The notes below the pieces were generated by a model. The model worked only from the letters and a program-made list of their open reading frames with translations, did not search any database and had not been told where the DNA came from. A stretch of DNA of 64,000 nucleotides from Orlajensenia stereocauli (lineage in GTDB: Bacteria; Actinomycetota; Actinomycetes; Actinomycetales; Microbacteriaceae), in NCBI RefSeq assembly GCF_039548895.1, contig NZ_JBCLVG010000002.1. One strand, written 5' to 3'. Numbering within the stretch: position 1 is the first letter of the stretch; each line of letters opens with the position of its first letter. This document shows positions 58,157 to 64,000 of the stretch, in pieces. A program made the translations under genes and the position numbers.

Positions 58157-58218
58157 TTGACAGGACCGCCGATCTCGTTGCACGATGTCTTTTACAACGT
58201 TTACTTACAACGTTGTAA
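58157..58218 (+). promoter_or_regulatory. Promoter region and LacI operators of importer 3
   Basis: TTGACA at 58157-58162 with CACGAT 18 nt on, or TTGCAC (58178-58183), 17 nt, TTACTT. A degenerate operator TACAACGTTTAC (58193-58204) is followed by the perfect TTACAACGTTGTAA (58205-58218). Confidence 0.7.
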
Positions 58219-58322
58219 AACGTTCGATCTCATCGCGGAGAGCTGGTGTCCGAGAGGTCGGGCCCCTCCCATCGCACTGCTGACACTGGTGTCCAACACC
58301 GCGAGAGAAAGAGCACAGCACA

Positions 58323-59660
58323 ATGAAGAGCAAGCTCCTGGCAGCGATCGGCCTCGTCGCCGTCACCGCTGCGGCGCTGACCGGATGCAGCCCGGCCGCC
58401 GAGTCCGCCAAGAAGGCCGACTGCACCAACAAGATCGTCAACAAGGACGCCACCCAGGTGAGTGTCTGGGCCTGGTACCCGGCCTTCGAAGACGTCGTCG
58501 ACCTCTTCAACGAGAACCACGACGACGTGCAGATCTGCTGGACCAACGCCGGGCAGGGCAACGACGAGTACACCAAGTTCTCGACGGCCATCGAAGCCGG
58601 CTCCGGCGCACCGGACGTCATCATGCTCGAGTCCGAGGTGCTCTCGAGCTTCTCCATCCGCAAGGCGCTCGTCGACCTCACCGGGTTCGGCGCCGACGAC
58701 GTGAAGGCCGATTACACCGAGGGTGCCTGGAAGGACGTGTCGAGCGGTGACGCCGTCTACGCCATCCCGGTCGACGGCGGCCCCATGGGCATGCTCTACC
58801 GCAAGGACATCCTCGACCAGTACAAGATCCCGGTGCCCACCACGTGGGACGAGTTCGCCACTGCGGCCCAGGCGTTGAAGGACGCCGGCGCTCCCGGAGT
58901 GCTCGCCGACTTCCCGACCAACGGCCGCGCCTACAACCAGGCGCTCTACGCCCAGGCCGGATCGGTGCCGTTCGCCTACGACAACGCCAAGCCCACCGAG
59001 ATCGGCATCGACGTGAACGACGCCGGTTCGAAGAAGGTGCTCTCCTACTGGGACGACCTGGTGAAGAAGGGTCTCGTCGCCACCGATGACGCCTTCACGG
59101 CCGACTACAACACCAAGCTCGTCGACGGCAGCTACGCCATCTACGTCGCAGCCGCCTGGGGGCCCGGCTACCTGGGCGGGCTCTCGGACGCAGACTCCAG
59201 CGCCGTCTGGCAGGCAGCACCCGTTCCGCAGTGGGACGCAGCGAACCCCGTGCAGATCAACTGGGGCGGCTCGACCTTCGCGGTGACGAGCCAGTCGAAG
59301 AACCAGGAGGCTGCGGCCACGGTCGCCAAGGAGGTCTTCGGAACCGAGGAAGCGTGGAAGATCGGCATCGAGAAGGCCGCCCTGTTCCCACTCTGGAAGC
59401 CCATCCTCGACTCCGACTACTTCCGGGATCTCGAGTACCCGTTCTTCGGCGGACAGCAGATCAACAAGGACGTCTTCCTCGCGGCGGCATCCGGATACAC
59501 CGGCTTCACGTTCAGCCCGTTCCAGAACTACGCCTACGACCAGCTGACCGAAGAGCAGTACGCCATGGTGCAGGGCGAGAAGAGTTCCGACCAGGCGCTC
59601 GACGACCTCCAGGCGTCGCTCGAGAAGTACGCCACCGACCAGGGCTTCGTGCTCCAGTAG
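58323..59660 (+). CDS. Extracellular solute-binding lipoprotein, importer 3
   Basis: A 445-residue family 1 solute-binding protein. Lipobox LTGC (AAALTGCSPAA). Motifs: VSVWAWYPAFEDVVDLFNENHDDVQICW, YAIPVDGGPMGMLYRKDIL and NWGGSTFAVTSQSKN. Cargo is probably arabino-oligosaccharide, inferred from the GH51 and GH43 genes that follow. GAGAAAGAG lies upstream of the ATG. A 10-bp hairpin separates it from the permeases. Confidence 0.92.
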   Translation: MKSKLLAAIGLVAVTAAALTGCSPAAESAKKADCTNKIVNKDATQVSVWAWYPAFEDVVDLFNENHDDVQICWTNAGQGNDEYTKFSTAIEAGSGAPDVIMLESEVLSSFSIRKALVDLTGFGADDVKADYTEGAWKDVSSGDAVYAIPVDGGPMGMLYRKDILDQYKIPVPTTWDEFATAAQALKDAGAPGVLADFPTNGRAYNQALYAQAGSVPFAYDNAKPTEIGIDVNDAGSKKVLSYWDDLVKKGLVATDDAFTADYNTKLVDGSYAIYVAAAWGPGYLGGLSDADSSAVWQAAPVPQWDAANPVQINWGGSTFAVTSQSKNQEAAATVAKEVFGTEEAWKIGIEKAALFPLWKPILDSDYFRDLEYPFFGGQQINKDVFLAAASGYTGFTFSPFQNYAYDQLTEEQYAMVQGEKSSDQALDDLQASLEKYATDQGFVLQ

Positions 59661-59669
59661 CGGCTGACC

Positions 59670-59699
59670 CGGGTGGCCGGCCTCACGGTCGGCCACCCG
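59670..59699 (+). terminator. Hairpin between binding-protein and permease genes, importer 3
   Basis: CGGGTGGCCG and CGGCCACCCG (perfect 10-bp stem, 10-nt loop), nine nt after the stop, without a T-tract. Same position as the hairpin in importer 2. Confidence 0.65.
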
Positions 59700-59731
59700 C
59701 CACCCTACCTTTCACCGACGAGAGAGCCATC

Positions 59732-60685
59732 ATGACAACATCAACGGCCGTCGCGGCCCCGGGCTCGGCCCGAACGTCCGCGCATCGCCCACAGAGACGC
59801 GGCGCCGGCCTCGAGGTCAAGCGCCAGCGCTGGGGTTGGCTCTTCGTCACCCCGTTCATCGTCGTCTTCCTGCTGTTCCTGGTGTTCCCGCTGTTCTACG
59901 CGTTCGGGATGAGCCTGTTCACGTCGACGCTGGCCACCGGCACCCAGTTCACCGGAGCCGGCAACTACGTGAAGGCGTTCACCGATCCGCTCTTCCTCGA
60001 GGGGCTCCTACGCGTCGCCGGGTTCGCGGTGGTGATGATCCCATTGCAGCTGATCGTGGCGCTCGCCGCAGCCCTCGTGCTCGACACGCTGACGAGTTGG
60101 CTCTCCAAGCTCAGCCGGCTGTTCATCTTCGCGCCGTACGCCATCCCCGTCGTCATCGGCGCCCTCATGTGGAGCTTCCTCTACAGTCCCCGGTTCGGCC
60201 CGGCGTCGTCGGTGTTCGGCCTGTTCGGCCTCGACACGCCCAACTTCCTCGCCTCCGACACGGTCTTCGGCGCCCTCGTCAACATCGTCACGTGGCAGTG
60301 GGCCGGGTACTACATGGTCGTCATCTACGCGGCGCTGCGGTCCATCGATCCGTCCATCTACGAGGCGGCCCGCATCGACGGCGCCAACGGCTGGCAGACC
60401 GCGACGCGCATCAAGGTGCCGATGATCTCCTCGTCGATGGTCATGGTGATCACGTTCGCGCTCATCGGGACCCTGCAGTTCTTCACGGAACCGGTGGTGC
60501 TGCGCAACATCGCGCAGGGAGCGATCGACGCGGCATACACGCCCAACATGTACGCCTTCTCGCTCGCGTTCTCCTACAGCCAGTTCAACTACGCCTCGGC
60601 GATAGCGTTCTCGCTCGGCATCCTGGTGTTCGGCGGCTCGTTCATCTTCCTCTTCCTCACACGCAAGCAGAGCGGACTGAAGTGA
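59732..60685 (+). CDS. ABC sugar importer permease (MalF type), importer 3
   Basis: A 317-residue permease with six TM helices and a basic N-terminus (RPQRRGAGLEVKRQRWG). EAA loop: SIYEAARIDGANGWQTATRIKVPMI. Its TGA shares a base with the next ATG (TGATG), so the two permeases are coupled. Confidence 0.93.
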   Translation: MTTSTAVAAPGSARTSAHRPQRRGAGLEVKRQRWGWLFVTPFIVVFLLFLVFPLFYAFGMSLFTSTLATGTQFTGAGNYVKAFTDPLFLEGLLRVAGFAVVMIPLQLIVALAAALVLDTLTSWLSKLSRLFIFAPYAIPVVIGALMWSFLYSPRFGPASSVFGLFGLDTPNFLASDTVFGALVNIVTWQWAGYYMVVIYAALRSIDPSIYEAARIDGANGWQTATRIKVPMISSSMVMVITFALIGTLQFFTEPVVLRNIAQGAIDAAYTPNMYAFSLAFSYSQFNYASAIAFSLGILVFGGSFIFLFLTRKQSGLK

Positions 60686-61626
60686 TGACCGTCTTCTCCC
60701 AGCGCACCGCCGACCTGAGCGACCACCACACCACCGGCATCCCGGTGCACGAGGTCCGCGGACCGCAGCGGCCCGGCCGACGGACCGGCCGGCGACGCAT
60801 CGGCTCGCACGTCTTCCTCGTCATCCTCGGGATCTACTTCATCATCCCCATCTGGTGGTTGTTCGTCGCCGCCACGAAGTCCAATTCCGGCCTGTTCACC
60901 AGCCCGGCGTTCTGGTTCGACGGCGACTTCGCCCTGTTCCAGAACGTCGCCGGACTGTTCACCCACGAGGGCGGCATCTACTGGACGTGGCTCGGCAACT
61001 CGTTCCTGTACGCGTTCTCCGGCGGAATCGGGGCGACGATCCTGTCGATCCTGGCCGGCTACGGCTTCGCGAAGTACCGCTTCCGGGGGCGAGGTGCGGT
61101 CTTCACCATCATCCTCGGCTCCGTCATGGTGCCGTTGACGGCGCTCGTCATCCCCACCTTCATGCTGCTCAGCCAGTACGGGCTGATCAACACGGCCTGG
61201 GCCGTCATCCTGCCGTCGCTGCTGAGCCCGTTCGGCGTCTACCTCATGCGGGTCTACACGCAGGATGCGGTTCCCGACGAAATGCTGGAGGCCGCACGCA
61301 TCGACGGTGCCGGTGAGATCCGCACCTTCTTCACCGTGGCCCTGCCGCTGCTGAAGCCGGCGATCGTCACCGTGCTGCTGCTGTCGGTGGTCGGAACGTG
61401 GAACAACTTCTTCCTCCCGCTCGCCGTGCTCACCGACCCCGGCCTGCTGCCCGTCACCGTCGGACTCAACCGCTGGACCGCCCTCTCCAACGCGGGTGCC
61501 GGCGGCGAGCAGGTATGGAACCTCATCACCTCCGGATCGTTCATCTCGGTGCTCCCGCTGATCCTGTCGTTCCTGTTCCTCCAGCGCTACTGGCAGGGCG
61601 GACTCTCGCTCGGCAGCATCAAGTAG
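60685..61626 (+). CDS. ABC sugar importer permease (MalG type), importer 3
   Basis: A 313-residue permease with six TM helices after an Arg-rich N-terminus (RPGRRTGRRRIGSH). EAA loop: EMLEAARIDGAGEIRTFFTVALPLLKP. Completes the channel of importer 3; the energising ATPase is not encoded in the window. Confidence 0.93.
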   Translation: MTVFSQRTADLSDHHTTGIPVHEVRGPQRPGRRTGRRRIGSHVFLVILGIYFIIPIWWLFVAATKSNSGLFTSPAFWFDGDFALFQNVAGLFTHEGGIYWTWLGNSFLYAFSGGIGATILSILAGYGFAKYRFRGRGAVFTIILGSVMVPLTALVIPTFMLLSQYGLINTAWAVILPSLLSPFGVYLMRVYTQDAVPDEMLEAARIDGAGEIRTFFTVALPLLKPAIVTVLLLSVVGTWNNFFLPLAVLTDPGLLPVTVGLNRWTALSNAGAGGEQVWNLITSGSFISVLPLILSFLFLQRYWQGGLSLGSIK

Positions 61627-61714
61627 CGCACATCCGTCAGCGCAGCCGGCCGGCTGCCCCGGAACCAGAACCCGACCCTCGATCTCGTCTCGACCTCGAC
61701 CCAGAAAGACCGCC

Positions 61715-63226
61715 ATGCCCACCGCACGCCTCACCATCGATCCGCACTTCGCGATCGGTCCCATCAACCGCCGCCTCTTCGGCTCCTTCGTGGAGCACCT
61801 CGGCCGCTGCGTCTACGACGGCCTCTACGAGCCCGGCCACCCGACCGCCGATGCCGAGGGCTTCCGCCAGGACGTCATCGACCTGGTGAAGGAACTCGGC
61901 GTCTCGGCCATCCGCTACCCGGGCGGCAACTTCGTCTCCGGCTTCCGCTGGGAGGACTCCGTTGGTCCGAAGGAGAACCGCCCGCGCCGCCTCGACCTGG
62001 CCTGGCACTCCACCGAGACCAACGAGGTGGGCCTGCACGAGTTCGCCTCCTGGCTCGACAAGGTGGGCAGCGAGCTCATGCTGGCCGTCAACCTCGGCAC
62101 CCGCGGCACGCTGGAGGCCCTCGACCTGCTCGAGTACTCCAACATATCGGGCGGCACTGCCCTCTCCGACCAGCGCATCGCCAACGGCGCCACCGACGCG
62201 TTCGGCGTCAAGATGTGGTGCCTCGGCAACGAGATGGACGGACCATGGCAGCTCGGTCACCGGTCCGCGGACGACTACGGCAAGATCGCCTCGCAGACCG
62301 CGAAGGCCCTGCGCCAGGTCGATCCGTCGCTCGAGCTCGTGGTGTGCGGATCGTCGAGCGCCCACATGCCCACCTTCGGGGAGTGGGAACGCGTCGTGCT
62401 CACCCACACCTACGACGACGTCGACTACATCTCCTGCCACGCCTACTACGAGGAGAAGAACGGCGACCTCGACTCGTTCCTGGCCTCCGCTGTCGACATG
62501 GACCACTTCATCGAGTCCGTCGTCGCCACGGCCGACCACGTGAAGGCCGTCAACGGCAGCTCGAAGACCATCGACATCTCCTTCGACGAGTGGAACGTCT
62601 GGTACATCGACCGCTACCACGGCGTCGACAAGATCGAGGGCGTCGACAACTGGCCCGTCGCGCCGCGGCTGCTCGAGGACGCGTATTCGGTCGCGGACGC
62701 CGTCGTCTTCGGCAACCTCATGATCTCGCTGTTGAAGCACGCCGACCGAGTGACCAGCGCCTCCCTCGCCCAGCTCGTGAACGTGATCGCGCCGATCATG
62801 ACCGAGCCAGGGGGCATCGCGTGGAAGCAGACCACCTACTTCCCGTTCGCCATCACCTCGCGTCTCGCGCAGGGCCGGGCACTCGAGCTCAAGCTCGACG
62901 CCCCCACCTATTCCACCGAGGTCTACGGCGAGGTTCCGCTGGTCGACGCCGTCGCGACGCACGACGACGAGACCGGCCGCTCGGCCGTGTTCCTCGTCAA
63001 CCGCTCGCAGACCGAGGCCATCACTGTGACCGTCGACATCGGCGGGCTCGGCGCGGTCGACATCCTCGAGACCCACACCCTCGCCGACGACGACCTCACG
63101 GCCGTCAACACGCTGCAGGATCCCGAGCGCGTCGGCGTTCACGCCAACGAGAGTGCGGCGATCGACGGCCGCGAGCTCGCGATCACGCTGCCGCCGGTGT
63201 CGTGGACCGCGATCTCGCTCGGCTGA
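61715..63226 (+). CDS. abfA: GH51 alpha-L-arabinofuranosidase
   Basis: A 503-residue cytosolic GH51 enzyme releasing L-arabinose from arabinan and arabinoxylan oligosaccharides. Acid/base E173 is in MWCLGNEMDGPWQ and nucleophile E292 in DISFDEWNVWY. Conserved N-terminal blocks are LFGSFVEHLGRCVYDGLYEPGH and IRYPGGNFVSGFRWEDSVGP. No signal peptide, so it works on imported oligosaccharides. Follows importer 3 after 88 nt. A 17-bp hairpin begins 20 nt after the stop. Confidence 0.95.
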   Translation: MPTARLTIDPHFAIGPINRRLFGSFVEHLGRCVYDGLYEPGHPTADAEGFRQDVIDLVKELGVSAIRYPGGNFVSGFRWEDSVGPKENRPRRLDLAWHSTETNEVGLHEFASWLDKVGSELMLAVNLGTRGTLEALDLLEYSNISGGTALSDQRIANGATDAFGVKMWCLGNEMDGPWQLGHRSADDYGKIASQTAKALRQVDPSLELVVCGSSSAHMPTFGEWERVVLTHTYDDVDYISCHAYYEEKNGDLDSFLASAVDMDHFIESVVATADHVKAVNGSSKTIDISFDEWNVWYIDRYHGVDKIEGVDNWPVAPRLLEDAYSVADAVVFGNLMISLLKHADRVTSASLAQLVNVIAPIMTEPGGIAWKQTTYFPFAITSRLAQGRALELKLDAPTYSTEVYGEVPLVDAVATHDDETGRSAVFLVNRSQTEAITVTVDIGGLGAVDILETHTLADDDLTAVNTLQDPERVGVHANESAAIDGRELAITLPPVSWTAISLG

Positions 63227-63239
63227 TCGAGGCGCGCGA

Positions 63240-64000
63240 ATGACTCCCCGCATGCCGCACCGATCGTCCATGACGGTGCGGCATGCGGGGACCCCCGGCT
63301 TCGGTCGGGCAGGCAGCGGCGGCCGCCGCGGGCGTCTGCGCTCCGTTGCGGCCCTCGCCGCCGTGGCGCTCGCGGTGACCATCGGGCTCGCCGGCTGTGC
63401 GGCATCCGGAGCCCGGGAACTCTCGGGCGACCTGTCGACCCACGACCCGGCGCTCGCCCACGACGGCGACACCTGGTTCGTCTACTCCACGGGCAACCAG
63501 TCCGTGGCCGACGGCAACATCCAGGTGCGCACCTCCGCTGACGGCAACAGCTGGCAGTACGCAGGCGAGGTGTGGGACGAGAAGCCTGCCTGGCTGACGG
63601 ATGCCGTTCCCGGGGTGTCGAACCTCTGGGCGCCCGAGCTCATCGAGCACGACGGCACCTGGTACCTCTACTACTCCGCGTCGACGTTCGGCAAGAACGC
63701 GTCGGTCATCGGGCTCGCCACCAACAGCACTCTCGATCCGGACGACCCAGACTACGACTGGGTCGACCAGGGTGCCGTCGTCACGTCGACCACCCGCGAC
63801 GACTTCAACGCGATCGACCCCGGAATCGTCGAGGACTCGGACGGCACGCCGTGGATGGCCTTCGGATCGTTCTGGAGCGGCATCCGCATGGTCGAACTGG
63901 CCTGGCCCGACGGCCTGCGAGCCGACGACGCGGACCCACTGCGGCTGGCCGATCGGCAGAGCCCGCCGAACGCGATCGAGGCGCCGTACATCGTGGAGCA
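63240..64000 (+). CDS. GH43 arabinanase-like lipoprotein (3' end outside window)
   Basis: At least 253 residues, still open at the window edge. A lipoprotein signal peptide has lipobox C53 (IGLAGCAAS). It is followed by a GH43 beta-propeller: STHDPALAHDGDTWFVYSTG (base D69), SNLWAPELIEHDGTWYLYYSAS, FNAIDPGIVEDSDGTPWMAFGSF and, near the edge, NAIEAPYIVE with the predicted acid. This is the endo-1,5-alpha-L-arabinanase pattern, acting on the cell surface to feed importer 3. GAGG lies 7 nt before the ATG. A 17-bp hairpin lies inside the first 17 codons. Confidence 0.88.
   Translation, partial: MTPRMPHRSSMTVRHAGTPGFGRAGSGGRRGRLRSVAALAAVALAVTIGLAGCAASGARELSGDLSTHDPALAHDGDTWFVYSTGNQSVADGNIQVRTSADGNSWQYAGEVWDEKPAWLTDAVPGVSNLWAPELIEHDGTWYLYYSASTFGKNASVIGLATNSTLDPDDPDYDWVDQGAVVTSTTRDDFNAIDPGIVEDSDGTPWMAFGSFWSGIRMVELAWPDGLRADDADPLRLADRQSPPNAIEAPYIVE
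63246..63290 (+). terminator. Perfect 17-bp hairpin at the abfA-GH43 junction
   Basis: CCCCGCATGCCGCACCG (63246-63262) and its exact complement (63274-63290) around an 11-nt loop. It starts 20 nt after the abfA stop but lies within the predicted first codons of GH43. It may be an abfA terminator or a translation-control hairpin. Confidence 0.75.

Noticed and set aside
1..64000. tRNA, rRNA, insertion sequences, prophage or integron sites
   Set aside because: No cloverleaf ending in CCA context, no transposase or integrase motifs, and no att-like repeats next to tRNA were seen.

Overview
The window is a stretch of a GC-rich actinobacterial chromosome, most likely Microbacteriaceae. The evidence is the very high GC with GC-ending codons, many GTG starts, actinobacterial families (LigB-type ligase, PASTA-type PBP, ScbR-like TetR, SHOCT and small Zn-ribbon proteins), and constant use of the heptamer CGGATGC/GCATCCG, which I associate from memory with that family. 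I see no rRNA, tRNA, CRISPR array, transposase or phage gene. The genes are densely packed on both strands.

Region 1 (1-20 kb) is a mixed housekeeping and accessory area. It holds a partial MFS protein, a TfoX-like protein, a drug-type MFS exporter with its TetR repressor and a shared operator, an ATP-dependent DNA ligase, a YcaQ-like glycosylase-family protein, a secreted SurE phosphatase, a flavin monooxygenase, a PLP lyase, a lone TOPRIM protein, a b-type cytochrome, hemerythrin, an alpha/beta hydrolase, an AI-2E-type permease, a gamma-butyrolactone-receptor-like TetR, a GT2 glycosyltransferase and a class A PBP with PASTA repeats.

Region 2 (20-28 kb) is a molybdenum cofactor island. It has moeB-rhodanese, moeA, a moaC-mogA fusion and moaE on +, facing moaA-moaD on -. 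Next comes an overlapping three-gene unit: a cytosolic sulfite-oxidase-like Mo enzyme, an FAD oxidoreductase and a small Zn-ribbon protein. The cofactor genes plausibly supply this enzyme.

Region 3 (28-64 kb) is a large hemicellulose utilisation locus. xylA and xylB feed xylose into the pentose phosphate pathway under a divergent LacI regulator. A 1430-residue secreted CE4-GH10 xylanase attacks (acetyl)xylan. Three ABC importers follow, each with a lipoprotein binding protein and two permeases but no ATPase. They are coupled respectively to a cytosolic GH3 + GH10 pair (xylo-oligosaccharides), to a YicI-like GH31 alpha-xylosidase (xyloglucan-type oligosaccharides), and to GH51 arabinofuranosidase + GH43 (arabino-oligosaccharides). 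Two ROK and two LacI regulators sit among them, with visible palindromic operators.

Cross-cutting signals: at least fourteen genes have a -10-like hexamer ending 6-7 nt before the start codon, suggesting leaderless mRNAs. Long intergenic hairpins and a dispersed palindromic repeat sit mostly between convergent genes. Ten-base-pair hairpins separate binding-protein genes from their permeases in two of the three importers.
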